Assembly: GCA_034211275.1 (NCBI GenBank)
Contig: JAXHTF010000004.1
Location: 25,106 to 89,105, forward strand
Length of the DNA: 64,000 nt
From: Acidobacteriota bacterium
Lineage (GTDB): Bacteria > Acidobacteriota > Thermoanaerobaculia > Multivoradales > JAHZIX01
Direction of reading: 5' to 3'
The stretch's first letter is position 1. Every line of letters begins with the position of its first letter. The notes below the pieces were generated by a model. It made no database searches, was not told the DNA's origin, and was given only the letters and a program-made list of their open reading frames with translations. Of the stretch, positions 34,689 to 43,927 are shown in pieces. The translations under genes and the position numbers were made by a program.

Positions 34689-36236
34689 TCAGCACTTGGT
34701 GCCGGCGAGAGGGCTCTCGGTCGATGCGGGAGCCTCTCGGACCTCGAAGCAGTGGGTGACGGTGGCCCAGTCGCCGGCGAGGTGGAGCAGGTGCTGGAGG
34801 CCAGTAGTGAAGGAGGTGTTGAAGGAGGAATTGAGGGAGCTGCCGGCGTCGGCGGGGGAGCCGGTGGACGGCGGGGCCGAACGCCACGGGGGCTGGCGCA
34901 GGCAGGAGAAATCCGCCGGCTGGGTGGTGGCGAAGAGCTTGATCCGCTCGGTACCGTGGCGTGGTTTCCCGCTCTCGGCAGGTTGGGTGCTCGGCGGGAG
35001 CTGGAGGTGGAGGGCGGCTCCCTGCGGGCGCATGCCGAGGCGCAGGACGCCCCCCGGCGGCAGCGGTTCTTGGGATCCCGGCACGGGGTACAGTACGCTG
35101 ATGCGGCCGGTGAGGCCAAAGTCCAGGAGCGCCGGATAGATCGTCTGGTCCGCATGGTTGTGCACCTCGATGCCCAGCCGCGTGCCCTCCGGCAGGCAGG
35201 GGCCGTCGCCGGCATCGAGCGCCAGGGGCTCCCAGGAGCCGTCCTGCCGCCGGCGGTGCAGTCGCAGCTCCACCCGGCCGGCGAGGGCGCTGTTTCGGTC
35301 TCGATTGTCCACAGCGAGGGTGGTGAAGAAGCGGGCTTGGAGTTGCTGGTCCTGAATGGGCGGAAGCCCGGGGAGGTCGTTGACTCCGAAGAGCTGGCGA
35401 TCCCGGGCGCCCTCCAGCTGGGGGTGTTGGAGTGGGTAGCGGGCGGTGATGCGGGGGGCGAGGCGCTGGAAGATCTGCCGATAGGAAGAGCCGGCGGGGG
35501 CTGTCTGCAGCTCGCAGCCGAGGAAGAAGGTGAGGGCGCCGTGGGGCTCGCTGCCGTCGCGGTGCTCGTAGGCCGACTCGTCGTCACGGCACGCGGAGAG
35601 GAGGGTGTAGCGATCTCCCAGCTCCGCCAGCGAGGCCCAACTGCCTCTGCGGCAAGGTCGGGCCGATCGGACGCCGGCGAGCCTTGCCTTGGGGCTGGCG
35701 GTCACCGGTGACGGCGGCAGCTCGGCGACCGGCCGGTGGTCTGCGTCTACCCGCCGCACGGCGAAGCCCAGCGGATCCCGGCTGAGGGTTGCGGAATGGC
35801 AGCAGTCGAAGATCAGGGTCACGGCGTCGGTGCGCCGGGTCAGGCTTAGCAGCCAGTGGTGGATCTCGTCGTCGCTGATGTCACGGTTGGGATGAGACCC
35901 TCGCCCGCTGTCGTAGGGGACGAGGGTCTCATCGTAGCCGTCGGGTTCGTCGCCCTCCCGATCCCGCATCTGGGATCCGTGACCGCTGAAGTGCAGCACC
36001 ACCCGGTGGCCTTCGCCGGTGGCTTCCAGAAGCTCCTCCAGGGCTTCGAGGATTCCCGCCCGAGTCGCTGCTGCGTCGAGCAGCAGGCGCGGGTTGGGGA
36101 AGGCGAAGCGTTGCCGGAGGAGCCGAGCCATGAGGCGGGCGTCGTGGACGCAGCCGTCGAGCTGGTTCTCTGGCGGAAAGCCCGGATAGCGGTCGATGCC
36201 GATGACCAGAGCGTGACCGGGGGGCGGCGCGCTCAT
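34689..36236 (-). CDS. Caspase-like (C14) protease with C-terminal DUF4384-like domain
   Basis: This is a 515-residue protein. The N-terminal peptidase C14 domain starts HALVIGIDRYPGF and has H86 in LHFSGHGSQ and the cysteine of IFDCCHS (C146), the metacaspase dyad. The C-terminal part (~320-440) resembles DUF4384-type beta domains found in caspase-like proteins (VELRL...GTRLGIEVHNHAD, ISVLYPVPG). No signal peptide is present. The ATG overlaps the stop of the 56-residue gene by ATGA, so the two are translationally coupled. A longer upstream frame is not supported because it runs through that small gene. Confidence 0.88.
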   Translation of the reverse strand: MSAPPPGHALVIGIDRYPGFPPENQLDGCVHDARLMARLLRQRFAFPNPRLLLDAAATRAGILEALEELLEATGEGHRVVLHFSGHGSQMRDREGDEPDGYDETLVPYDSGRGSHPNRDISDDEIHHWLLSLTRRTDAVTLIFDCCHSATLSRDPLGFAVRRVDADHRPVAELPPSPVTASPKARLAGVRSARPCRRGSWASLAELGDRYTLLSACRDDESAYEHRDGSEPHGALTFFLGCELQTAPAGSSYRQIFQRLAPRITARYPLQHPQLEGARDRQLFGVNDLPGLPPIQDQQLQARFFTTLAVDNRDRNSALAGRVELRLHRRRQDGSWEPLALDAGDGPCLPEGTRLGIEVHNHADQTIYPALLDFGLTGRISVLYPVPGSQEPLPPGGVLRLGMRPQGAALHLQLPPSTQPAESGKPRHGTERIKLFATTQPADFSCLRQPPWRSAPPSTGSPADAGSSLNSSFNTSFTTGLQHLLHLAGDWATVTHCFEVREAPASTESPLAGTKC

Positions 36237-36404
36237 TCCGCCTTGGGAACGTCGCGGCCGTCCTTGCCCTCGTCCTTGCTGTCGCCGGAGCCACCGGCAC
36301 TGCGGTTCAGGGAGGAGGTCGCCGCAGAATCCTCCGGGCGCAGGCTGTCGGCAGAGTCGTTGGAGAGGGAGCGGTCGTTGGCGGGGGGGAAGTTCTGAGG
36401 CATG
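36233..36404 (-). CDS. Small polar protein upstream of the caspase
   Basis: A 56-residue frame starts MPQNFPPANDRSLSN and ends DGRDVPKAE. It is rich in Ser, Asp, Asn and Gly, with no hydrophobic core, and so probably disordered. AAGGAGA lies 7-8 nt before the ATG, and its stop overlaps the caspase start (ATGA); both are signs of a true gene. No family was recognised. In this setting it could be a protease substrate, an inhibitor or a leader for coupled translation; I cannot choose among these. Confidence 0.65.
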
Positions 36405-36481
36405 GTGGGGTCTCCTTGGTTGGTTCGGTTTTGGGTGATTTGGATCTCCGGTGTTGGGAGCGCGGCGGGTCCGCGCCTTCT

Positions 36482-39400
36482 TCAGTACAGATCCGACGCC
36501 TCCTCCAGGGTGTGAGGAATGGGTTGGGATTTCTCCGACAAGGTCGTTGCTGGGGAGCCGACCCCGACCAGCACGAAGCCGGCCCAGAAGGCGGGGGCGC
36601 GCCAGGCCGCTTCTTGTTGGAGGGAGAGCTGGGCATGGCGGAGCGCCTCGCCGGCGGGGAGGCCTTGGTCCAGCAGGCCGGTGTAAAAATGCCCCATGAG
36701 CGCGGCCGTGGCGCGGTCGCTCACCGGCCACAGGCTCACCACCACCCCCGTGGCGCCGGCGTAGAGGAATCCGTCGGTGAGCCCCACCAGGCCTTCCCCC
36801 CGCAGCTCCTGCCCCAGGGCCGTGCGGCAGGCGCTGAGCACCACCAGGTCGGCGGAGAGGGAGAGACCGTAGAGCTCGTGGGCGCGCAACCGGCCGTCGC
36901 CGGTACCTCCGTCGTCAGTGCCGCTGGGAGAGAGCAGCAGCGCCGAGAGCTGGGGACGGCGGGAGTCGAGGAGGGCGTGAGTGGCGAAGTGGAGGATGCG
37001 ATATTCCGCCAGCCGGCCGCTGGTGACCTGTTGCCGCGTGGCGTCGAGGCCGAGGAGAGCCAGCCGCTGCTCGGGAGCTACCCGCTGGAGAATCTCCTCC
37101 GCCTCCCGGGCGGCGTGTTCGAGGTGGGGTAGGGGCGCGCCGGCAGCCGGTTCTACCGCTTCGGATCCCTCCCAGCGGGGATCGTCCGGACCGAGGACCG
37201 GATCCCCTACCACCGCGAGCAGCTTCGGTGCCGGGGCGCTGTTGCCAGCCTGGGAACGCTGGGCAGTCTGGGAACGGAGCGCGGAGAGCACCGCCAGGGA
37301 CGGTGCCCGAACCACCTCGAAGCGGGTGATCAATGGCTCGTCGGAAGGACCCTGGGGCCAGGGCAGGGCGGCGAAGGGCACATAGTGCAGGGCACCGTCG
37401 GGGACGATGAGCAGCCGTCGGGAGCGCACCTCGGAGGCGAGGGGTCCCAGCAGCAGGTCGGAGAGCTCCCGGGCCGCGATGCGGGCCTGGCCTCGGGCGG
37501 TGCGTTGATGGCTGGCGGCGAGGAGCCGGTGGAGGCGGCGGGCGGCGTCCTCGATGCGCCGGCGGGGCGGTAGCTCGACGGCGTGGAGATCTTCACCGGT
37601 GGACCACCACAAGAAGCTCCGCTCTTCCCCGAGAGCGAAGTAGAGCAGCATCGTCTCTTCCTCCCGCAGCTGCCGTTGCAGCGCTTTCCAGTCGAGTGCT
37701 GGCCCTTCCAGCGCATCGCGGGCGGAGCCGGCGGCTTGGCGGGGCTGGTGGTGCTGGAACTCTCCGCGCAGCTTATCGAGCTCCCGCAGCAGCTCCCGCA
37801 AGGCTCGGTCCCGATCCTCCGCCGTCAGTTTGGGCGACGAGGGAGCTCGCTGGAGCTCAGCGATATCGGCCCCGAGCTCCTGACGCCGGCGGCGCAGGTC
37901 TGGAGATGGATCCGGGGACTGCACTGCCTCCTGGGTGTCTGCTGCTGCCCGCAGCGAGGTCAGTAGATTCTGCGCCCGAGCCCGCTCGCTGGTCTCCAGC
38001 GCCTTCAGCATCCACCCCTGGTTCGGGCGTCGAGAGTGGAGCTCCATCGAAAGGTCCACCGCCAGCTCGTAGGCGGGGTAGCGGACATCGAGGAAGGCCG
38101 AGCGCAGGGTTGGTCGCCGGGTGGTGTGGTGATGGGATTCGAGCAGCGCCAGGGCCGCCTCGACGCTGCCCATGGCGCCTTCGAGCTCCCCCAGGTCCCG
38201 CCGGGCTCGGGCGTAGCCCACCCGGGCGCTGGCCTCGGCGTGGCGATCCCCGACCTCGCGGAGCAGCGGCAGCGCTCGGCGGAAGCTTTCGACGGCGAGG
38301 TCGGCGCGCCCCCGCTGCCGGTGTAGGTGGCCGAGGTTGGCCAGGGTGTTGGCGAGGCCGAAGGTGTCCCCCGATTCCTCCAGCAGATCTCGGGCGGCAC
38401 CGTAGGTTTCGAGAGCTTGGGAGAGCTCACCCTGGGCGGCGAGCACCGTGCCCAGGCGGTCGAGGGTGGTGGCCTCGCCGCGGCGGTCTCCGACGGTCCG
38501 CCGTAGCCCGAGGGCCTTCCGCAGCTCCTGAGCGGCCCGCCGGTGGTCTCCTTGGAGGTGATGACCCCAGCCGATGGCGGTGAGGGTGACGGCCTCCCCT
38601 CGGCGATCCCCCAGGCTGCGGCGAAGGCCGAGGGCGCGGTGGAGGAAGTCCGCGGCTTCCGCGTCACGGCCCGCCAGGGCGTAGAGGGTGCCCAGGTTGT
38701 GCAGGGTGTTGGCTTCTTCCCCGGGGTCGGCGACCCGGCGCCAGAGCTCCAGCGCCGCCTCGTAGTGCTCCAGGGCTCGTTCCAGATCGCCGCCGTTGTC
38801 GTAGACCACCGCGAGGTTGTTGAGGGCCAGAGCCTGGCCCCGGAGGTCGCCGATCTCTCGATAGAGCTCCAGGGCCTGAAGGTTGGCGTCCAGCGCTTGC
38901 TCCGGCTGGCCGGTGAGACGGTAGGCCCGGCCCATGGAGGAGAGCAGGCTGGCTCGTTGGCTGGGGCTGGCTTGTTGGCTGGGACTGGCTCGTTGGCTGG
39001 GGTTGGCTTGTTGGCTAGGGTTGGCCTGGCTGGATCTTGGCTGATCTTCGGTGACAGCGGTCTGGAGTAGGGCGAGGGAGTGTTGGTAGTGACGCAGGGC
39101 CGTGGTCATGGCGCCGCGGCGGGCCAGGAGGCGGCCCAGGCGCAGGTGGGCGACGGATTGGCGCAGCGAGTCGGCGAGGCTGCCGTAGAGCTCCGCGGCC
39201 TCGGCGTAGGCGGCGAGAGGAGGGCGAGCCCCGCGGGTGGAGAGATCCTCTGCCAGCTCGTCCCCCCGGTGGAGAGCGGCGGCGGCCCGCAAGCGCAGCT
39301 GGTCCTCGAGCTCCGGAGCCCGTGGCCCGTCGAGGCTGAGCCGATAGTGACCCGGCGGGCCGAGGGCGGCTTCTCCGGTGACGGCTTCTCCGGTGATTGG

Positions 39401-39835
39401 CGGTGTCGCCTCCCCGGATTCCGAGGCCGGCTGCGGAACCGAGGGTGGCTGCCAGGGGCTCAGCCGCAGCTCGTAGCTTCCCGCTTCGGAGGCTAGCCAG
39501 ACCAATTCCTCCGGCCCCCAACCACCGTCCAGGTCGTCCACATCCGCCACCGTCTCGCCGCCGGGAGCGTGGAGGCGGAGCACCACGTCGGTGCCCAGCT
39601 GCTGGACGGCGATGCGCACGAAGTGGCCGACCTCGAGGTCCAGGCGGTAGCGGTGGGGCTGTTCTCGGGCGAAGCTCCCCTCGATTTCTCGGGGCAGCGG
39701 CGGCAGGGATGGCGCCGAGCTCGCCTCGGGGGCCGGGTCGCCGGCGGGAGCACAGGCGTGGAGGAGCACGCATCCCAGCCATAGGCAAAAGCGGCCGATG
39801 AGGATCGGCCTGCGTTGGGAAGCGGCAGCCGCCAC
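36482..39835 (-). CDS. TPR-CHAT lipoprotein protease
   Basis: This is a 1117-residue protein. A lipoprotein signal (WLGCVLLHAC) exports it. Residues ~50-120 resemble a pre-peptidase C-terminal (PPC) beta domain (YRLDLEVGHFVRIAVQQ). About ten TPR repeats follow (~190-600), then a CHAT domain with H953 (HFATHALLD) and C1003 (LSACRTALG). The six-residue repeats around 270-290 (ANPSQQ/ASPSQR) arise from an 18-bp DNA repeat. This is an extracytoplasmic CHAT protease, in contrast with the second, cytoplasmic copy. It follows the anti-sigma gene by 118 bp. Confidence 0.88.
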   Translation of the reverse strand: MAAAASQRRPILIGRFCLWLGCVLLHACAPAGDPAPEASSAPSLPPLPREIEGSFAREQPHRYRLDLEVGHFVRIAVQQLGTDVVLRLHAPGGETVADVDDLDGGWGPEELVWLASEAGSYELRLSPWQPPSVPQPASESGEATPPITGEAVTGEAALGPPGHYRLSLDGPRAPELEDQLRLRAAAALHRGDELAEDLSTRGARPPLAAYAEAAELYGSLADSLRQSVAHLRLGRLLARRGAMTTALRHYQHSLALLQTAVTEDQPRSSQANPSQQANPSQRASPSQQASPSQRASLLSSMGRAYRLTGQPEQALDANLQALELYREIGDLRGQALALNNLAVVYDNGGDLERALEHYEAALELWRRVADPGEEANTLHNLGTLYALAGRDAEAADFLHRALGLRRSLGDRRGEAVTLTAIGWGHHLQGDHRRAAQELRKALGLRRTVGDRRGEATTLDRLGTVLAAQGELSQALETYGAARDLLEESGDTFGLANTLANLGHLHRQRGRADLAVESFRRALPLLREVGDRHAEASARVGYARARRDLGELEGAMGSVEAALALLESHHHTTRRPTLRSAFLDVRYPAYELAVDLSMELHSRRPNQGWMLKALETSERARAQNLLTSLRAAADTQEAVQSPDPSPDLRRRRQELGADIAELQRAPSSPKLTAEDRDRALRELLRELDKLRGEFQHHQPRQAAGSARDALEGPALDWKALQRQLREEETMLLYFALGEERSFLWWSTGEDLHAVELPPRRRIEDAARRLHRLLAASHQRTARGQARIAARELSDLLLGPLASEVRSRRLLIVPDGALHYVPFAALPWPQGPSDEPLITRFEVVRAPSLAVLSALRSQTAQRSQAGNSAPAPKLLAVVGDPVLGPDDPRWEGSEAVEPAAGAPLPHLEHAAREAEEILQRVAPEQRLALLGLDATRQQVTSGRLAEYRILHFATHALLDSRRPQLSALLLSPSGTDDGGTGDGRLRAHELYGLSLSADLVVLSACRTALGQELRGEGLVGLTDGFLYAGATGVVVSLWPVSDRATAALMGHFYTGLLDQGLPAGEALRHAQLSLQQEAAWRAPAFWAGFVLVGVGSPATTLSEKSQPIPHTLEEASDLY

Positions 39836-39953
39836 GGAAGCTCCTCTCGTAGCAGGGTGAGCTGGGCGTAAACCTTTAGTTTATCACTAGCTCTTGTAGG
39901 CGGGGACTCTCGCCGGTCCCACCGCTGTTTCGGGATCAGCCCCGAGGCCCGCC

Positions 39954-40757
39954 TCAGGGCTCCGCTACCCGCAGAGGAAAGTCGCCGATCTCCACCCACC
40001 GATCCTGCTCCAGCCCGAGCACCCGCAGGCGGTAGCTTCCGGGGGGGAGGAAGCTGCGGTGGAGCACTACCGAGAAGGTGTTGTAAGGGCTGGGGGTCAG
40101 TCCCCGGCGCTGCCAAATCTCCTTCCCTTCGTCGTCCTCGATGACCAGCTGGTGGTCGTCATAGAAGGTGCTCTCCGAGATGCCAGGGGCCGGGGCGTTG
40201 AGGATCAGGGTGATCCATTCTGCGTCCGCTGGAAGCTCCGGCGCCGGATCCTCCGGGGTGTTCCCGGTCCCGTCGATGGGGGCACGGAGGGAATCCTCCA
40301 GGTAGAGATCCTGGACGGCGACGTTCACCCGCGGTTCGGAAAGATGGTCGATCTTGCCCTGGAGCCGGAAGAGCTGGAAGAGCAGGCCGGCGGCGATCAG
40401 TAGTGAGGCGGCGAGGAGGGTGGGGAGCAGCTTGCCCAGAGCCGGTTGTTGGGGATGCCGGGCGGTGGGGGTGGAGCCTGCGGCCATGGGGGGAGCGGCA
40501 GGAACACTCCGGTCGGAGCTCTGCGATTCCTCCAAATTTTCGCCGCTGGCCAGTTCCTGGAGGCCCAGCAGCAGCCCCGTGCAGTGGCGGCACCACAGCA
40601 GGTGCTCCTGCATCGAAGCTTCCTGGATCTCGTCCAGCTCGCCGTGATGATAGGCCGCCAGCGCCTCCGGCTCCGGGTGCTCGGTGGACGCGTCCCGGGC
40701 TTGCCGTTCCAAGGCCTGGCGGAGCTCGGATTCCAAGGGCCGCTTCGATTCATCCAT
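39954..40757 (-). CDS. Transmembrane anti-sigma factor
   Basis: This is a 267-residue protein. The N-terminal zinc-finger-type anti-sigma domain has HPEPEALAAYHHGELDE and EHLLWCRHC (H-x3-C-x2-C). One membrane helix (~120-140) follows a proline-rich linker. The ~120-residue outer domain looks beta-rich (WITLILNAPAP, HQLVIEDDEGKEIW, PPGSYRLRVLGL). I chose ATG 40757 because GGGAGG precedes it; it overlaps the sigma stop. Release of the sigma factor normally needs cleavage of such a protein, and three cysteine proteases are encoded downstream. Confidence 0.88.
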   Translation of the reverse strand: MDESKRPLESELRQALERQARDASTEHPEPEALAAYHHGELDEIQEASMQEHLLWCRHCTGLLLGLQELASGENLEESQSSDRSVPAAPPMAAGSTPTARHPQQPALGKLLPTLLAASLLIAAGLLFQLFRLQGKIDHLSEPRVNVAVQDLYLEDSLRAPIDGTGNTPEDPAPELPADAEWITLILNAPAPGISESTFYDDHQLVIEDDEGKEIWQRRGLTPSPYNTFSVVLHRSFLPPGSYRLRVLGLEQDRWVEIGDFPLRVAEP

Positions 40758-41400
40758 GGTCGCCTCCCGCACTGGTTGCGCCCGCGTCGGTAGATTCCCG
40801 GCTCAGCTCGTCGCGCAGACGGCGGCGAGCCTGAAAGAGGTGAGAGCGGACGGTCTCCGGCGACAGCCGCAGGGTCACCGCGATCTCCTCGTAGCTGAGC
40901 TCCTGGAACGAGCGGAGGATCAGGCATTGACGCATCCGCTGCGGGAGCGCTTGGACCGCCGCCAGCAGGCTGCGGGTGCGTTCGCCGTCGAGGAGGGCGG
41001 ATTCGGGGTCCCGGCGCTGGCCGGTGAGGCCGATGGGCAAGCCCGCCGCCGGCGGTTCCCGGGGCGACGCCGGTGTCTCCATCTCGTCCAGGGGCATCTC
41101 CTGGCCACTCCGCTTCGCCGCGGATCGCCGCCGCAGGTACTGGCGGAAGACGTTGGTGGCGATGCTGAACAACCAACTCTGGAAGCGCGCCTCACGACGA
41201 AACGCGCTGATATTGGAGTAGATCCGGAGAAAGGTCTCCTGTGTGAGGTCCTGGCTCTCTTCCGGCTTCAGCCCCTGGCGCAGGAAGAAGCGCTGGAGCC
41301 GAGGACGGAAGCGCTGGACCAGCTGCTGGAAGTTCTCCTCGGTGGATTCACCGTCCCGCAGCTGGTCGATGAGCGTCCGAAGCTGAGGGTCTTGATCCAT
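40750..41400 (-). CDS. ECF RNA polymerase sigma factor
   Basis: This is a 216-residue RpoE-type factor. Region 2 contains EESQDLTQETFLRIYSNI and FQSWLFSIATNVFRQYLRR. Region 4 contains LPQRMRQCLILRSFQELSYEEIA and LSPETVRSHLFQARRRLRDEL. It overlaps the anti-sigma gene and starts 43 bp after the ppsA stop, so read-through from ppsA is possible. Target promoters are unknown; the downstream protease genes are the obvious first guess. Confidence 0.93.
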   Translation of the reverse strand: MDQDPQLRTLIDQLRDGESTEENFQQLVQRFRPRLQRFFLRQGLKPEESQDLTQETFLRIYSNISAFRREARFQSWLFSIATNVFRQYLRRRSAAKRSGQEMPLDEMETPASPREPPAAGLPIGLTGQRRDPESALLDGERTRSLLAAVQALPQRMRQCLILRSFQELSYEEIAVTLRLSPETVRSHLFQARRRLRDELSRESTDAGATSAGGDHG

Positions 41401-41443
41401 GGCGCACCGCCTTTTGGGCAGCCTAGCATGGGCCTTGGATGCG

Positions 41444-43927
41444 TCATTCAGCGGGAGCGTCCAGCTGCTTCTCCGCGTCGAGGATCTCCAACGTGGTCTT
41501 GAGCACCGCGTCGGGGTTGAGGGAAATGCTGTCGATGCCCTCGCGGATCAGGAAGCGGGCGAAGTCCGGATAATCGCTGGGGGCCTGGCCGCAGATGCCG
41601 ATCTTGCGGCCGGCGGCCTTGGCGGCGCGGATGGCCTGGGCCACCATGCGCATCACCGCCTCGTTGCGCTCGTCGAAGAGGTGGGCGATGAGCTCCGAGT
41701 CCCGGTCCACCCCCAGGGTCAGCTGGGTGAGGTCGTTGGAGCCGATGGAGAAGCCGTCGAAGTCCTGGGCGAATTCCTCCGCCAACACCACGTTGGAGGG
41801 GATCTCGCACATGATGTAGAGCTCCAGGCCGTTCTCTCCCCGCTGCAGCCCGTGGCGGGCCATCTCCGCCTGCACCCGCCGGCCCTCCTCGGGGGTACGG
41901 CAGAAGGGGACCATGATCTTGACGTTGGTCAGCCCGAAGTCTTCGCGCACCTTGCGCAGGGCCTGGCATTCGAGGCCGAAGGCTTCGCGGTAGCGCTCGT
42001 CGTAGTAGCGGGAGGCGCCGCGGTAGCCGAGCATGGGGTTCTCCTCGGCGGGCTCGTAGGGCGCGCCGCCGATGAGGTGGGCGTATTCGTTGGTCTTGAA
42101 GTCCGACAGCCGCACGATCACCGGCCGCGGGTAGAAGGCGGCGGCGATGGTCCCCACCCCCTCCGCCAGCCGGTCGACGAAGAAGCTGGAGGGATCGTCG
42201 TAGCCCGCCATGGCCTCGCGGATCTGCCGGCGCACGGCGTCGTCCTCCAGCCGGTCGAAGTCGAGCAGCGCCTGGGGGTGGACCTGGATGGAGTTGGAGA
42301 TGATGAATTCCTCCCGCGCCAGACCGACGCCGTCGCAGGGCAGGAAGGAGAGGCGGAAGGCCTCGGTGGGGTCGGCCACGTTCATCAGGATCTCGGTGCG
42401 GGGGCGCTCCAGGCCGGTGAGGTCGGTGCGCTCGACGGTGAAGTCCAGCTCTCCCTCGTAGACGTAACCCGTATCCCCTTCGGCGCAGGAGATGGTCACC
42501 ATCTGGCCGGTGGTCAGGGCTTCGGTGCCGTCCTCGGTGCCGACGATGGCCGGCACTCCCAGCTCCCGGCTGACGATGGCGGCATGGCAGGTGCGGCCGC
42601 CGCGGTTGGTGACGATGGCGGCGGCGCGCTTCATCACCGGCTCCCAATCGGGGTCGGTCTTGTCGGTGACCAACACCTCTCCCCGCTGGAATTCGTCGAG
42701 CTGGGAGGGGTTGGCGATGACCCGCACCGGGCCGCTGCCGATGAGCTCGCCGACGGCGCGGCCGCGGGTCAGGACCTTGCCCCGGCTCTGCAGCTGGTAG
42801 CGTTCCAGCACTTGCGTCTGCTTCTGGGATTGCACCGTCTCCGGCCGCGCCTGGACGATGAAGAGCTCGCCGGTGAGGCCGTCCTTGGCCCACTCCATGT
42901 CCATGGGGGTGGGGCGGCCGTGCTGGGCGCTGTAGTGGTCCTCGATGATCATCGCCCAGCGGGCCAGGGTCAGCAACTCGTCGTCGGCGATGGAGAAGCG
43001 GGCGCGGTCCCCGGGGGCCACCGGGACGTTCTTGGTCATGCGGCTGCCGCCCTCGTCATAGACCAACTTGAACTCTTTGGTTCCCAGATGGCGGCGGAGG
43101 ATGGGCCGCTTGCCTTCCCGCAGGGTGGGTTTGAAGATGTAGAACTCGTCGGGATTCACCGCCCCCTGGACCACGTTCTCCCCCAGGCCGTAGGCGCTGT
43201 TGATCAGCACCGCGTCCCGGAAGCCGGTCTCGGTGTCGATGGAGAACATCACCCCCGAGGAGGCGAGGTCCGAACGCACCATGCGCTGGACTCCCACCGA
43301 CAGCGCCACCTCCAGCTGGTCGAAGCCGTGGTGGGCGCGGTAGGAGATGGCCCGGTCGGTGAACAGGGAGGCGAAGCAGCGCCGGCAGGTGTCGAGGAGG
43401 GGGCCGTGACCGCGGACGTTGAGGTAGGTCTCCTGCTGGCCGGCGAAGCTGGCCTCGGGCAGGTCCTCGGCGGTGGCGGAAGAGCGCACCGCCACGTCGA
43501 CGCCGCCTTCGACGCCAGCGCTGAGGGCGTCGTAGGCCTCCAGGAGCTCCCGCTCCAGGTCGTCCGGCAGGGGAGTGGCGAGGACGGCGTGGCGAAGCTG
43601 CCGGCCGCGGCGCCGGAGGTCGTCCAGGTCACGGACGTCCAGGCCGTCGAGGAGCTGTCGGATGCGTTGATCGAGGCCCCCCGCCGCCAGAAAGTGACGA
43701 AAGGCGTCAGAGACGGTGGCGAAGCCGTCGGGCACCCGCACGCCGCGGGCACCGAGCTCGCGCACCATTTCCCCCAAGGAGGCGTTCTTGCCTCCCACCA
43801 GGGGCACGTCGGCGAGGCTCAATTCCCGGAACCATCGGATGTGCCGGCCCCGGGGCTGGGGACTTTCTTGATCGCTGGCCTGGGAGGTAGGGGTGTGGGG
43901 GGGACGGTCCGCGATATCCGCTCGCAT
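41444..43927 (-). CDS. ppsA: Phosphoenolpyruvate synthase
   Basis: This 827-residue enzyme converts pyruvate, ATP and water to PEP, AMP and phosphate at the start of gluconeogenesis. The ATP-grasp N-terminal domain begins VGGKNASLGEMV. The swivelling domain has the phospho-histidine H448 in GGRTCHAAIVSRELG. The PEP-binding barrel contains GSNDLTQLTLGVDRDS and ICGQAPSD. I chose the ATG with AAAGGAG upstream rather than the GTG seven codons earlier. Full length for the family. Confidence 0.95.
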   Translation of the reverse strand: MRADIADRPPHTPTSQASDQESPQPRGRHIRWFRELSLADVPLVGGKNASLGEMVRELGARGVRVPDGFATVSDAFRHFLAAGGLDQRIRQLLDGLDVRDLDDLRRRGRQLRHAVLATPLPDDLERELLEAYDALSAGVEGGVDVAVRSSATAEDLPEASFAGQQETYLNVRGHGPLLDTCRRCFASLFTDRAISYRAHHGFDQLEVALSVGVQRMVRSDLASSGVMFSIDTETGFRDAVLINSAYGLGENVVQGAVNPDEFYIFKPTLREGKRPILRRHLGTKEFKLVYDEGGSRMTKNVPVAPGDRARFSIADDELLTLARWAMIIEDHYSAQHGRPTPMDMEWAKDGLTGELFIVQARPETVQSQKQTQVLERYQLQSRGKVLTRGRAVGELIGSGPVRVIANPSQLDEFQRGEVLVTDKTDPDWEPVMKRAAAIVTNRGGRTCHAAIVSRELGVPAIVGTEDGTEALTTGQMVTISCAEGDTGYVYEGELDFTVERTDLTGLERPRTEILMNVADPTEAFRLSFLPCDGVGLAREEFIISNSIQVHPQALLDFDRLEDDAVRRQIREAMAGYDDPSSFFVDRLAEGVGTIAAAFYPRPVIVRLSDFKTNEYAHLIGGAPYEPAEENPMLGYRGASRYYDERYREAFGLECQALRKVREDFGLTNVKIMVPFCRTPEEGRRVQAEMARHGLQRGENGLELYIMCEIPSNVVLAEEFAQDFDGFSIGSNDLTQLTLGVDRDSELIAHLFDERNEAVMRMVAQAIRAAKAAGRKIGICGQAPSDYPDFARFLIREGIDSISLNPDAVLKTTLEILDAEKQLDAPAE

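Noticed and set aside
27936-41400. Type III-E CRISPR (Craspase) locus
   Set aside because: TPR-CHAT and an RpoE-like factor are present, but there is no gRAMP/Cas7-11, no repeat array and no recognisable Csx30.
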